A stretch of 64,000 nucleotides of DNA, taken from UBA7672 sp964529555. Its GTDB lineage: Bacteria; Pseudomonadota; Alphaproteobacteria; Caulobacterales; Hyphomonadaceae. The DNA is taken from positions 89,556 through 153,555 of the forward strand of contig CAZGWV010000001.1 in the NCBI GenBank assembly GCA_964529555.1, read 5' to 3'. Shown here piece after piece: positions 27,451-36,722 of this stretch. The stretch's first letter is position 1; every line of letters starts with the position of its first letter. Made by a program: the position numbers and the translations under genes. Below the pieces are notes generated by a model. The model was not told where the DNA came from, made no database searches, and saw nothing but the letters and a program-made list of their open reading frames with translations.

Positions 27451-28116
27451 CTATCGGCCGCGAGTCTCCTTCTCGATGCCGAGATATCGCAACAGCACGA
27501 TGGCCAGCTCGCGATGGAAAGCCGGGTCGTCCGGTTCGTACTGGCCGGATTGGTGGATCACGGTGCTGATGATGACGCCGTTGACCATACGAATGGCGCT
27601 AGACGTGGAGCGCACGAAGTCTTCGCGTTCGGTGGAGATCTTGCGGGCGGCGAGCGTCTCCGCGATGCGTTGCGCCTGGTAGTCTTCAAGCGAGCGCATG
27701 GGCGCCCAGACCTGGTGCCCGCGCAGGCTCATCTCGAACAGCGCGCGATAGTATCCCTCGATCCGCACGACCGTACGGGCCGTGTTGCGGATGAACTCCT
27801 CGAATTTCTCGGACAATGGGCGCGTCAGCCAGTCCGAATTGTCGAAGACTTTCTGGATGTTGTCGTGCGCGCGCTCAGCCATGTCTTCCTGGAGTGCGAA
27901 GAACAGCGCTTCCTTGTCCTTGAATCGGCGATAGAAACTGCCGACCGAGCATTGCGCCAGTTCGGCGATCTGCGAGACGTGGGCGCCCGCAAAGCCCTCC
28001 TTGGCGAAAACCCGCTCAGCCGCCTTGAGCAGCCGGTCCCGTTGCTCGCGCGAGCGCGTCTGGTGTGCGGGGCGTACCCACGCATCTGAACCGGGGTTGC
28101 TCTCTATCTTTGCCAT
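27451..28116 (-). CDS. TetR/AcrR-family transcriptional regulator
   Basis: A 221-residue regulator. The N-terminal DNA-binding domain is clear: RLLKAAERVFAKEGFAGAHV, then the helix-turn-helix VSQIAELAQCSVGSFYRRFKD. The rest is the alpha-helical ligand-binding domain with no named match. The ATG at 28116 was taken because it leads straight into the DNA-binding domain; the frame opens at 28308. Its position heading the receptor-GST-sulfatase-hydrolase set, divergent from the formylglycine-generating enzyme gene, suggests it controls both directions. That is inference. Confidence 0.88.
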   Translation of the reverse strand: MAKIESNPGSDAWVRPAHQTRSREQRDRLLKAAERVFAKEGFAGAHVSQIAELAQCSVGSFYRRFKDKEALFFALQEDMAERAHDNIQKVFDNSDWLTRPLSEKFEEFIRNTARTVVRIEGYYRALFEMSLRGHQVWAPMRSLEDYQAQRIAETLAARKISTEREDFVRSTSSAIRMVNGVIISTVIHQSGQYEPDDPAFHRELAIVLLRYLGIEKETRGR

Positions 28117-28419
28117 CGTCTCCGCAATCCTCCCGGCATGGCCCAGCCTGCCACCAGCGAATGACGCGGAAGCTGACGCCCTGCGTTCGATGGTTCTTCC
28201 AACTGGTTCAAGCCCCGGCTGCATCTTGCAATCCGTCCAGCGAGGAAATTCTTGCTTCATCGTCTCTGGTTCAAAATATGAATAGTAATTCCGGTTTCGA
28301 TCAAGCATTATCTTTGAAACAGGCGCTCACGGGTGCTTGAAGCCTGCTGCAGGTGTCGTGCGGCGAGGCATCGGGCAGGGTGTGTCTGCGCCGAACGAGA
28401 GAGTGTGGGAGAGCAAGGC

Positions 28420-29364
28420 ATGCGGATCGCTGGGCTGGCTGCGTTTGTGCTTCTGTCTGCGTGCGGGCAGGGCGCGGTCGATGAGCCGGCCGATCAATCC
28501 GCCGCCGCGGCGCCAGCGGTGCGCGCGTGCCCTGCTGTCGAGAATGCCGATGTGCAAATTCCCGGCGGCGAGTTCACGATGGGCGCCAACCCGGAGAAGC
28601 CGGAGGAGGGGCCGGCCAAACTTGTGATCGTCGCCGCTTTCTCGATCGATCGGACCGAAGTCACAAACGAGCAGTTCGCTGCGTTCGTTGCGGCGACCGG
28701 CTACAAGACATTGGCCGAGCGCGACCCCGATCCGGCGCTCTATCCAGGCGTGCCGCCTGAGATGCTGAAACCATCGTCGGTGGTGTTCGTCGGCGCGCCG
28801 CAGACCAGTCTGAACGATCCTTCGGACTGGTGGCGGGTGGTCGATGGCGCCAGTTGGAAGCACCCGGAAGGGCCGGGCAGCACGATTGCCGGGCGTGAGC
28901 GGCATCCGGTCGTTCATGTCGGCTATGAAGATGCGCTTGCCTACGCGCAATGGCGCGGCCGCGATCTTCCGACGGAGGCGGAGTGGGAGTTCGCCTCACG
29001 GGCCGGGCAGGAGGGTGCGCGGTTCGAGTGGGGCAATGAAGAGCGCGATACGGTCGAGCCGCGCGCCAACACATGGGAAGGTATGTTCCCGGTCGTTGAC
29101 GAAGGCAAGGATGGTTATGCGGCGACGACTGCGCCTGTTGGATGTTATCCGCCCAGCGCATTCGGCCTACACGATATGACCGGCAATGTGTGGGAGTGGA
29201 CGCGCGATCCATTTCCCGGCGCGCGGGGGGAGCGGATCATCAAGGGCGGGTCGTTCCTGTGTGCAGACAATTACTGCCTGCGCTATCGCCCGTCGGCGCG
29301 GCAGGCTGGGCCGCCGGATACGGGGTCTTCGCATATCGGGTTCAGGACGGTGGCGCGGCGCTAG
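28420..29364 (+). CDS. Formylglycine-generating enzyme (SUMF1 type), lipoprotein
   Basis: A 314-residue SUMF1/FGE-domain protein. A lipoprotein signal with lipobox LSAC puts it in the periplasm. The body has QIPGGEFTMGANP, DRTEVTNEQFAAFV, PVVHVGYEDALAYAQWRGRD, LPTEAEWEFASR and GNVWEWTRDPF. The two active cysteines are conserved in GGSFLCADNYCLRYR, spaced as in known FGEs, and the protein ends SSHIGFRTVARR. So it can be an active copper-dependent sulfatase activator rather than a bare SUMF1 scaffold. The sulfatase at 22362 is the obvious client, and both are lipoproteins. The gene is divergent from the TetR regulator. Confidence 0.9.
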   Translation: MRIAGLAAFVLLSACGQGAVDEPADQSAAAAPAVRACPAVENADVQIPGGEFTMGANPEKPEEGPAKLVIVAAFSIDRTEVTNEQFAAFVAATGYKTLAERDPDPALYPGVPPEMLKPSSVVFVGAPQTSLNDPSDWWRVVDGASWKHPEGPGSTIAGRERHPVVHVGYEDALAYAQWRGRDLPTEAEWEFASRAGQEGARFEWGNEERDTVEPRANTWEGMFPVVDEGKDGYAATTAPVGCYPPSAFGLHDMTGNVWEWTRDPFPGARGERIIKGGSFLCADNYCLRYRPSARQAGPPDTGSSHIGFRTVARR

Positions 29365-29391
29365 TCTTATTATTGCTGCTACTTCGTACTA

Positions 29392-30525
29392 CTACCGGGA
29401 GCGGCCGCGGGCTTCTATGGGCCAGAGGTCTACCAGGGTGTCGCCTCTTACGACGTGGTAGAAATCGTAGAGGTTTACGGTCGGGTCGCAGTGGGGGACG
29501 GCGAGGGTGACGATCGTGCCGACCGGGGGCGAGGTTTCGCCGAAGAGGACCAGGCCGTGTTCGTCGCCCATGAAGTGGAAGGCTGCGCCGGCGGGGGCGC
29601 CTGAGAGGACGGTGGGTGGGCCGCCGTCGGTGGCCATGGCTTTGAAGCCGGCGTCGATGGTGCCGAGGCCGGGGGTGTTGGCGCTGACGACGCGCGCGTC
29701 GATCAGCAGGGACGTTTCAAAACCCGGCGTGCCTTCGCCGCTGATGTCGCAGACATTGTACTGGCGATCCATGAAAATGTACGAGCCAGTCTGAAGTTCG
29801 TTGAGCACGCCGAGTTCCACGTCGATCCTGTGCGTGCCCGTGCCGCCGCCGGTGATGATCCGGGGAGCGAAGCCTGCTTCTGCAAGGGCGGCGATGATCG
29901 TGCGCAGATAATCCGTGCGGTCGATGATGTCGGCCCGGCGCTCGACATATTTCTCGATGTGCTGCTGGCGGCCGCAATAGTACTGGACGCCGAGCAGGTT
30001 GAGTTGCGGCAAGCCTGCGATGACCTGCGCCAGCGCGACGACTGCCTCGGCGGAAGCGACGCCGGTGCGGCGGATGCCGGGGTCGATGTCGATCAGGACC
30101 GTCAGGCGTTTGTGTGAGCCGATGGTCGCGGCGAGCGCACGGGCGTTGTCGGGATTGTCGACGACGACCTGCAGGCCGCCGATGCGCTCGTTGAGGGCGA
30201 CCAGCCGTTCCATCGCAGGCGCTGACACCACGGGCGAGGTGATGAGAATGCCGTCTATGCCGCCCGCCGCCATTTCTTCGGCTTCGCCCAGCTTGGCGCA
30301 GCAGATGCCCACGGCGCCGGCGGCGACCTGACGGCGGGCGATCTCGGCGCATTTGTGGGTCTTGGCGTGCGGACGGAGGCGCAGGCCGTTGGCGGCGGCG
30401 TAGGCGGCCATGTCGGCGACGTTCTTCTCGAACGCATCGAGATCGATCACGAGCACGGGCGTGTTGAACGAACGGCGCCCGCCCTGCTGGTTGATGAGAT
30501 GCGCGTGGAGATCACGGTCATTCAT
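29392..30525 (-). CDS. D-threonine aldolase-like PLP enzyme (DSD1 family)
   Basis: A 377-residue fold-III PLP enzyme. The PLP lysine is in LRPHAKTHKCAEIARRQ near residue 57. Other conserved pieces are VDNPDNARAL, IDIDPGIRRTGV, GVQYYCGRQQH, ITGGGTGTHRID and the C-terminal metal site region GDEHGLVLF with HCDPTVNLYD. The family contains low-specificity D-threonine aldolase and D-serine dehydratase. It would split D-3-hydroxy amino acids to glycine and an aldehyde, or act on a related compound. It starts 3 bp after the upstream oxidase gene, so they form an operon. Confidence 0.88.
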   Translation of the reverse strand: MNDRDLHAHLINQQGGRRSFNTPVLVIDLDAFEKNVADMAAYAAANGLRLRPHAKTHKCAEIARRQVAAGAVGICCAKLGEAEEMAAGGIDGILITSPVVSAPAMERLVALNERIGGLQVVVDNPDNARALAATIGSHKRLTVLIDIDPGIRRTGVASAEAVVALAQVIAGLPQLNLLGVQYYCGRQQHIEKYVERRADIIDRTDYLRTIIAALAEAGFAPRIITGGGTGTHRIDVELGVLNELQTGSYIFMDRQYNVCDISGEGTPGFETSLLIDARVVSANTPGLGTIDAGFKAMATDGGPPTVLSGAPAGAAFHFMGDEHGLVLFGETSPPVGTIVTLAVPHCDPTVNLYDFYHVVRGDTLVDLWPIEARGRSR

Positions 30526-30528
30526 GGG

Positions 30529-31809
30529 TCAGACGGCCTTGGCTTCGATACCGAACAGCTGGGTGAGATGCGCGTTGGCGAACTTCGCGCCGGGATCGAT
30601 GCGGTCGCGCACGGCGCAGAATTTTGCGGCATCCGGGTAGAGCGCGTGAACATCGGCTGTGGTCAGCGTGTGGCGCTTGGCCCAGTGCGGGCGGCCATCG
30701 TGGGCGCGGAAGATTTTCTCGGCCTCGCTGAAAATGTCCTGCCAGGCCATGCGGTGATACTGGTGCATCGAGATGGATGCGCCGTCGCGGCCCTGGAAGG
30801 GGCTTAGCCAGATATCGTCGGCGGCGACGATGCGGAATTCGAACGGGAAGGTGACGGGCAGCCTCTTCTTGCGGATCCAGGCGATGACTTCGCGCAGGGC
30901 GGGCCAGCCGTTGGCGCGGGGGAGTTCGTATTCCATCTCCTCGAACTTCACGGTGCGATCCGATGGGAAGATGCGGTAGGCGGGGCCGACGCGGCGGCGC
31001 TTCATTTCCTTCGGCAACAGGCGGCGTTGCAGGGAAGGGATGAGGAAGGGGAAGCGCTTCGACAGATCGCAGACTCTGCGGAACGCGGTGTCATCCATAT
31101 CCCTTTGCGGTCTCATCTCGCCTTCGGAGGGTTTGGGGTGGAGGATTTTCATCATGGCGAGATCGGCATAGGGGAAGACGAAGAACTCGACATGGCGGTT
31201 CTCCGCCGCCAACTGGTCCCAGCGTTCGGCGACTTCATCGAGGGGGTAGACCTCGAGCCGTTCTTCCAGATGGTAGGTCGGGAGGACATCGATCTCGATG
31301 CGGGTGGCGACGCCGCACAGGCCGAGGGACAGGCGCTGGGCTTCGAACAGATCGGCGTTTTCAGTTGGGCTGCAGGTCACGACGGAGCCATCGTGCGTCA
31401 TCAGTTCAAAGGCGCGGGCGGCGGTGGAAAGCGTGCCGAGTTTTGCGCCGGTGCCGTGCGTGCCCGTGCCGATGGCGCCGGCGAGGGCCTGCGGGTTCAC
31501 GTCGCCCTGGTTGATGAGGGAGAAGCCTTTCTCCCAGAGGATTTCGGTGAGCTTCGCCAGCGAGCATCCTGCAGGCGCCCATGCGCGCGAGGTTGCGGCG
31601 TCGACGGTGACGTCGCCTTCAAGGTCGGACAGCGAGAGCAGCGTGCCGTCCGTGGCGCACAGCGGCATGAAGGAGTGACCGGCGCCGACGACGCGCACCT
31701 TGCTGGCCGATTGAACGAGCCCGGCCAGTTCGGCGTAGGTCTTCGGCTTCTCGACGCGGGCGGGCTTCGCCTCAACGCTGCCAGACCAGTTGGACCAAGT
31801 CGTCATCAT
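30529..31809 (-). CDS. FAD-linked sugar-1,4-lactone oxidase (ALO family)
   Basis: A 426-residue oxidase of the D-arabinono-1,4-lactone oxidase / L-gulonolactone oxidase type. The FAD-binding domain contains VRVVGAGHSFMPLC, whose His is the likely covalent flavin attachment site, and INQGDVNPQALAGAIGTGTHG. The C-terminal ALO domain includes FPFEFRIVAADDIWLSPF and PHWAKRHTL. No signal peptide is seen. It would oxidise a sugar lactone or alditol with oxygen or another acceptor. It heads a two-gene operon with the D-threonine aldolase-like gene; the joint pathway is not clear. Confidence 0.88.
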   Translation of the reverse strand: MMTTWSNWSGSVEAKPARVEKPKTYAELAGLVQSASKVRVVGAGHSFMPLCATDGTLLSLSDLEGDVTVDAATSRAWAPAGCSLAKLTEILWEKGFSLINQGDVNPQALAGAIGTGTHGTGAKLGTLSTAARAFELMTHDGSVVTCSPTENADLFEAQRLSLGLCGVATRIEIDVLPTYHLEERLEVYPLDEVAERWDQLAAENRHVEFFVFPYADLAMMKILHPKPSEGEMRPQRDMDDTAFRRVCDLSKRFPFLIPSLQRRLLPKEMKRRRVGPAYRIFPSDRTVKFEEMEYELPRANGWPALREVIAWIRKKRLPVTFPFEFRIVAADDIWLSPFQGRDGASISMHQYHRMAWQDIFSEAEKIFRAHDGRPHWAKRHTLTTADVHALYPDAAKFCAVRDRIDPGAKFANAHLTQLFGIEAKAV

Positions 31810-32055
31810 GCGTCCCTGCGTGTGTGCGCCGAAGTGTGGCGACGATGGGATAATCCTGACGGAAGGTCAAAGCGATGCTGTTTGCTTGCCGCACGGGAAT
31901 TGCCGGTGTGGGCCGATGCGGCGCTTCGTTTCAGATTGGGCCGCGAGGGCAGGTTTTGATCCTGGTTTCGCGCGGCTGGGTGGACATTGTCCGCGCGCTG
32001 TCGCGATAATCTCCAGCGAGATTCTGGCAAGCTTCTGTGGCGAAGGAACGCGGCG

Positions 32056-32844
32056 ATGGCCTATGGCAAGATTGACCTGCAGCGCGACGGCGATGTGGCG
32101 GTCATCCAGCTCAACGATCCCGCCACGCTCAACGCCGTGACCGTGCAGACCATCGAGGAGATCGACCACGCGCTCGACGCCATCACGGGATCGGCGCGGG
32201 CGATGATCCTCACGGGGGCGGGGCGCGGGTTCTGTTCGGGGGCCAACCTGTCGTCGGGCATGGGCGACACGAAGCGCGACGGGCCGGTCGATTCCGGCAG
32301 CGTGCTGGAGAGCCATATCAATCCGCTGATGCTGAAGCTGCGCGACGCGCCGTTCCCGTGGGTGTCTGCGGTGAAAGGGTCGGCGGCAGGTGTTGGATGT
32401 TCGTTCGCGCTGGCGGCGGACATCGTCGTGTGCGGGGAGAGCGCATTCTTCCTGCAGGCCTTTGCGCGCATCGGCCTTGTGCCCGATGGCGGATCGAGCT
32501 GGCTGCTGGCGCGCAGCATCGGGCGGGCGCGGGCGATGGAGATGATGCTGCTGGGCGAGCGCATTCCAGCGGCGAAGGCGCTCGAGTGGGGCATGATCAA
32601 CCGGATCGTTCCAGACGAGCAGGTCATGCCGGCGGCGACCGAGATGGCGAAGGCGCTGGCGGCGGGGCCGACGAAATCGCTGGCGATGATCCGGCGCATG
32701 GCGTGGTCGGCGGCGGATTCTTCCTTTGAAGACGCGATGAGGACCGAGCGCAACAACCAGCGGCTCGCTGGCGCGACGCAGGATCACCGCGAGGGCGTGG
32801 TCGCTTTCCTCTCCAAACGTCCCGCGCAATTCACGGGCAATTGA
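32056..32844 (+). CDS. Enoyl-CoA hydratase/isomerase family protein
   Basis: A 262-residue crotonase. The oxyanion-hole regions are GAGRGFCSGANLSSG and VKGSAAGVGCSFALAADIVV. The loop FARIGLVPDGGSSWLL has Asp where hydratases usually have the second Glu, as in isomerase and PaaG-like members. The N-terminus after the ATG at 32056 is standard; the frame opens at 31987. It begins divergent from the oxidase gene and lies 7 bp before the nitronate monooxygenase gene, with which it is probably cotranscribed. Role in fatty acid or aromatic acid breakdown is likely but not fixed. Confidence 0.88.
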   Translation: MAYGKIDLQRDGDVAVIQLNDPATLNAVTVQTIEEIDHALDAITGSARAMILTGAGRGFCSGANLSSGMGDTKRDGPVDSGSVLESHINPLMLKLRDAPFPWVSAVKGSAAGVGCSFALAADIVVCGESAFFLQAFARIGLVPDGGSSWLLARSIGRARAMEMMLLGERIPAAKALEWGMINRIVPDEQVMPAATEMAKALAAGPTKSLAMIRRMAWSAADSSFEDAMRTERNNQRLAGATQDHREGVVAFLSKRPAQFTGN

Positions 32845-32851
32845 GGCTCAC

Positions 32852-33826
32852 ATGATCCGCACACGTTTCACGGAACTCTTTGGCGTTCGTCATCCCATCG
32901 CGCAGGGCGGGATGCAGTGGGTCGGCAAGGCCGAACTGGTCGCCGCTGTCGCCAACGCCGGCGCGCTCGGTTTTCTTACGGCGCTCACGCAGCCGACGCC
33001 CGAGGCGTTGCTGAAGGAGATCGAGCGCACGCGGAACATGACGGACAAGCCGTTCGGCGTGAACCTCACCATCCTGCCTGCGATCAAGCCGCCGCCCTAT
33101 GCCGAATACCGGCAGGCGATCATCGATGCCGGCATCACGATGGTGGAGACGGCGGGTTACAAGCCGCAGGAGCATGTCGACCATTTCCGCGCGCATGGCG
33201 TGAAGGTGATCCACAAATGCACGGCTGTGCGCCACGCGCTTTCGGCGGAGCGCATGGGCGTCGATGCTGTTTCCATCGACGGCTTCGAATGCGCGGGGCA
33301 TCCGGGCGAGGACGATATTCCCGGCCTGATCCTCATTCCGGCGGCGGCCAACAAGGTGAAGATCCCGATGCTGGCGTCGGGCGGATTTGGCGATGGGCGC
33401 GGGCTGGCGGCGGCGCTGGCGCTCGGGGCGCACGGCATCAATATGGGCACGCGCTTCTGCGCGACGGCCGAGGCGCCGATCCATGAGAATTTCAAGCAGG
33501 CGATGGTGGAGGCCGATGAGCGGGCGACGGACATCATCTTCCGCACCTATCGCAACAGCGCGCGGGTGGCGCGCAATCTGGTGAGCCAGGAAGTGCTGCG
33601 GCTCGAGGCCGAGGGGCGGCCGTTCGAGGAGGTGGCGCATCTGGTGAAAGGCGTGCGCGGGCGCGAGGGGCTGGAGTCGGGCGAGCGCGATCATGGCGTG
33701 TGGTCGGCGGGGCAGGTGCAGGGCCTGATCGACGATGTGCCGACGGTGAAGGTTCTGATCGATCGCATCGTGGACGAGGCCGAGGCGATCATTCGCGACC
33801 GGCTGTCTGCGATGCTCGTTGCTTAG
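32852..33826 (+). CDS. Nitronate monooxygenase-family flavoprotein
   Basis: A 324-residue FMN enzyme of the 2-nitropropane dioxygenase family. It shows HPIAQGGMQWVGKAELVAAV at the start, PFGVNLTILP, the catalytic His in DGFECAGHPGEDD and the FMN phosphate loop in LASGGFGDGRGLAAAL with GINMGTRF. Members oxidise alkyl nitronates such as propionate 3-nitronate; some relatives act on enoyl thioesters. It forms a pair with the crotonase gene. The 182 bp after it contain the Fur-like box and no gene. Confidence 0.9.
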   Translation: MIRTRFTELFGVRHPIAQGGMQWVGKAELVAAVANAGALGFLTALTQPTPEALLKEIERTRNMTDKPFGVNLTILPAIKPPPYAEYRQAIIDAGITMVETAGYKPQEHVDHFRAHGVKVIHKCTAVRHALSAERMGVDAVSIDGFECAGHPGEDDIPGLILIPAAANKVKIPMLASGGFGDGRGLAAALALGAHGINMGTRFCATAEAPIHENFKQAMVEADERATDIIFRTYRNSARVARNLVSQEVLRLEAEGRPFEEVAHLVKGVRGREGLESGERDHGVWSAGQVQGLIDDVPTVKVLIDRIVDEAEAIIRDRLSAMLVA

Positions 33827-33956
33827 GCGGCGGTCTTTCTGGCTCACTCAAGGCTGCTATCCCGGCCGAGCATAGCGAGAGCCGGGATGGCAGAGGCTGG
33901 CGGCCAGGCGTTTGGCAGCTTCGCGACGGTTGCGCAGTTCACGCCGATTTGTGTTT

Positions 33957-33975
33957 GAGAACGATTCGCAATAAG
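33957..33975. promoter_or_regulatory. Fur/iron-responsive box
   Basis: GAGAACGATTCGCAATAAG matches the 19-bp Fur consensus at 11 positions and keeps the GAGAA-x-GATT core. It lies 34 bp before the start of the iron-binding lipoprotein gene, where a repressor would block the promoter. Experimental binding is not shown. Confidence 0.6.
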
Positions 33976-34008
33976 GCACTGCCCATAAGAACTTCAAGGA
34001 GATACAAA

Positions 34009-35064
34009 ATGAAACGCGCCGCTGCCGCCGCTTTGATTTTCTCGCTGATGGCGGCCGCTTGCGGCGAACCGGAAACGGTTTCGGAAAATCAGGCGGGCGC
34101 TGTCGTTCCGGCTGGCGAGGTGAACCTGTACACGGCGCGTCACTACGACAGCGATCTGCCGCTGTATGAGCGTTTCACGGCGGAGACCGGCATCAAGATC
34201 AACCGGATCGAGGGCAATGCGAGCGAGCTGATCGCGCGCATGACCAGCGAAGGCGCGACCGGCCCGGCGGACCTGTTCCTTACGGCGGATGCCGGAGCGC
34301 TCTGGCGCGCGCAGCAGGCGGGGTTGCTTCAGCCGATTTCGTCGGAAGCGCTGAACCAGCGTGTGCCGGAGAATCTGCGCGATCCGGGCGGCTACTGGTA
34401 TGGCTATATGCGGCGGGCGCGCGTGGTCGCATACGATATCAACAGGGTGAGGCCGGACGAGGTCGATACCTATGAAGAGATCGCCTCGCCGCGCTTCAAG
34501 GGGAAGCTGTGCGTCCGTTCGTCGGACAGCGTCTACAACCTGTCGCTCGTCGGCGCACTGATCGAGGCCTGGGGGGCTGAGCGCGCCAATGAATGGGTGA
34601 AGGGCGTCGTGGCCAACATGGCGCGCCCGCCCGAAGGCGGCGACCGTGACCAGATCCGCGCCATCGCGGCCGGGGTCTGCGAAATCGCGCTGACCAATAG
34701 CTATTATTACATTCGTATGGCCGCAGGCGATAACGAAGCTGACCGCAAGATCACGGAAACGGTCAAGCTCGGTTTCCCGAGCCTCGATGGGAAGGGGGCG
34801 CACGTCAACATTTCCGGCGGCGGCGTTGCGGCCAATGCGCCGAACAGGGACAACGCGATCAAGCTGCTGGAATTCTTCGCGTCGGCCGAGACGCAGATCC
34901 ATGTGTCGAAGAACAACAACGAGTTCCCGGCATCGCCCGATATTGCAGCGCCGGCGCCTGTGGCTGCCTACGCCCACTTCACGGCGCATCCGATGCCGGT
35001 AGCCGCCTTCGCCGCGCGTCAGCCTGAGGCGCAAACGATGATGAGCGCGGCCGGGTGGAAGTAG
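34009..35064 (+). CDS. fbpA: Iron(III) ABC transporter substrate-binding lipoprotein
   Basis: A 351-residue FbpA/FutA-type periplasmic binding protein with a lipoprotein signal (lipobox AAAC). The mature part begins VNLYTARHYDSDLPLYERF, typical of the family. A likely iron-ligand tyrosine pair lies in LTNSYYYIRMA, and the FPSLDGKGAHVNISGGGV stretch is family-typical. AAGGAG precedes the ATG at 34009. It delivers ferric iron to the permease encoded next; the genes overlap by 10 nt. The Fur-like box upstream suits iron-starvation control. Confidence 0.92.
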   Translation: MKRAAAAALIFSLMAAACGEPETVSENQAGAVVPAGEVNLYTARHYDSDLPLYERFTAETGIKINRIEGNASELIARMTSEGATGPADLFLTADAGALWRAQQAGLLQPISSEALNQRVPENLRDPGGYWYGYMRRARVVAYDINRVRPDEVDTYEEIASPRFKGKLCVRSSDSVYNLSLVGALIEAWGAERANEWVKGVVANMARPPEGGDRDQIRAIAAGVCEIALTNSYYYIRMAAGDNEADRKITETVKLGFPSLDGKGAHVNISGGGVAANAPNRDNAIKLLEFFASAETQIHVSKNNNEFPASPDIAAPAPVAAYAHFTAHPMPVAAFAARQPEAQTMMSAAGWK

Positions 35065-36722
35065 CCCGGAACGCATCTGGCAAGGCGCGGCAGGGAGACC
35101 TGTCGCGCCTTGTGATTCCGGTGCTGGCCGCGCTGGCCGCAGTCGCGGCGATCCTGCCGCTTGGCGGTATCGTGCTTGCGGCGCTGGGCGGGGCAGGCGC
35201 CGACATCGCGACTGCCAGTCTTGGCGACTACGCGACAACGTCGCTCTGGCTGGCGCTTGGCGTCGGCGTCATCACGGCGGCGATCGGCTCGTGTACGGCC
35301 TGGCTGGTCGTGATGTACCAGTTTCCCGGCCGGCGCTTCTTCACCTGGGCGCTTGCATTGCCGCTCGCCGTTCCGGCCTTTGCCCTGGCTTACTCCTACA
35401 CAGACCTGTTCGACATTGCGGGGGAGCTGCGCTTCTGGATGCGCGATGAGCTGGGCTTCGACCTGCCGGTCCAGATGCGCAGCCTGCCGGGGGCGTGGTT
35501 CGTCCTGTCCTGCGCTTTCTATCCTTATGTCTACCTGGCGATGCGCGCAGCTTTCCTGGGCCAGTCCGTCTCCGCGCTGGAAGCTGCGCGTATGCTGGGC
35601 TGCTCTGCGCGCGGCGCCTTCCTGCGTGTCGCGCTTCCGCTGGCGCGGCCCGCACTTGCAGCGGGCGTGGCGCTCGCCGTCATGGAAACGCTGGCGGATT
35701 ATGGCGCGCTGCAGTTTCTCGCCGTGCAATCGCTCACCACGGGCGTCGTCCGCGCCTGGTCCGTTTACGGCTCGACCGCAGGCGCGGCGCAGTTCGCGTT
35801 GCCCTTGCTGGGCGCCGCAGCGCTGCTGCTCTGGCTCGAGCGGGGCGCGAGACGCAATCGATCCTATGAAACGACGAACGCGCGCTGGCGCGGCTTGCCG
35901 CAAACACGGCTCAAAGGTCTGGGCGCTGCATTCGCCACGGCATTTTGCGGTCTTGTTCTCGTCCTCGCCCTGATCCTGCCGGTTGGCTGGCTGGCGTGGA
36001 CATCTCTGTCGATCAGCCCGGAATGGTCGCGTCTCATTCGCGCTTCGCTCAACACGGTCTCGATCGGGGCTGCCGGCGCGCTTGTCACCGTCGCGCTGGC
36101 GACCGCCTTGGCGCTGGGCGCGCGACGCTTTCCGCTTGCGGCGCGTATCGCCAGCATCGGATACGCCACGCCGGGCGCCGCGATGGCCATCGGCATTCTC
36201 GCGCCGGCTGCGCTGGTGTGGCAGGCTGCGCCGCAGCTATCCGGTTTCGCGATGAGCATCGTGTTGCTGGTCTACGCCTTTGCGGCGCGGTTGATGGCGG
36301 CGGCGCTGGAGCCGGTGGATGCGGGTCTTGCGCGCGTGACGCCCGCGATCGTTGCGGCCAGCCGCACGCTGGGCCGGAACAGTCTCGGCGCTGCGCTGTC
36401 CGTGCAGCTTCCGATGGTGCGCGGCGCGCTACTGACAGCCAGCCTTGTCGTGTTCATCGATGTGCTGAAGGAGTTGCCCGCCACGCTGATCCTGCGGCCA
36501 TTCGATTTCGATACGCTTGCCGTGATGGCGAACAACTATGCGCTGGATGAAAGGCTGGGGCAGGCCGGCTGGCCATCCCTGCTGATCGTCGGCTTGTCCT
36601 TGCCCGCAGTCGTCTGGCTCACCTGGCAGATCACGCGCTCGCGCCCCGGCGCCGGCATGGCGCAGTTGACACCGGAAGCGGCGGGTGGCCTTGAAACTCT
36701 CGCGCATTCACGGGGCGGATAG
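35055..36722 (+). CDS. fbpB: Iron(III) ABC transporter permease
   Basis: A 555-residue permease with about twelve membrane segments, built as two fused transmembrane domains as in FbpB. Each half has the EAA-type loop that contacts the ATPase: SALEAARMLGCSARGAFLRVALPL and RVTPAIVAASRTLGRNSLGA (shown in part). It starts with GTG inside the end of fbpA and ends 38 bp inside the start of fbpC. Confidence 0.93.
   Translation: MEVARNASGKARQGDLSRLVIPVLAALAAVAAILPLGGIVLAALGGAGADIATASLGDYATTSLWLALGVGVITAAIGSCTAWLVVMYQFPGRRFFTWALALPLAVPAFALAYSYTDLFDIAGELRFWMRDELGFDLPVQMRSLPGAWFVLSCAFYPYVYLAMRAAFLGQSVSALEAARMLGCSARGAFLRVALPLARPALAAGVALAVMETLADYGALQFLAVQSLTTGVVRAWSVYGSTAGAAQFALPLLGAAALLLWLERGARRNRSYETTNARWRGLPQTRLKGLGAAFATAFCGLVLVLALILPVGWLAWTSLSISPEWSRLIRASLNTVSIGAAGALVTVALATALALGARRFPLAARIASIGYATPGAAMAIGILAPAALVWQAAPQLSGFAMSIVLLVYAFAARLMAAALEPVDAGLARVTPAIVAASRTLGRNSLGAALSVQLPMVRGALLTASLVVFIDVLKELPATLILRPFDFDTLAVMANNYALDERLGQAGWPSLLIVGLSLPAVVWLTWQITRSRPGAGMAQLTPEAAGGLETLAHSRGG

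Noticed and set aside
36661..36680. A fifth palindromic operator (GTTGACACCGGAAGCG)
   Set aside because: It keeps only the left half and lies inside the fbpB coding sequence.
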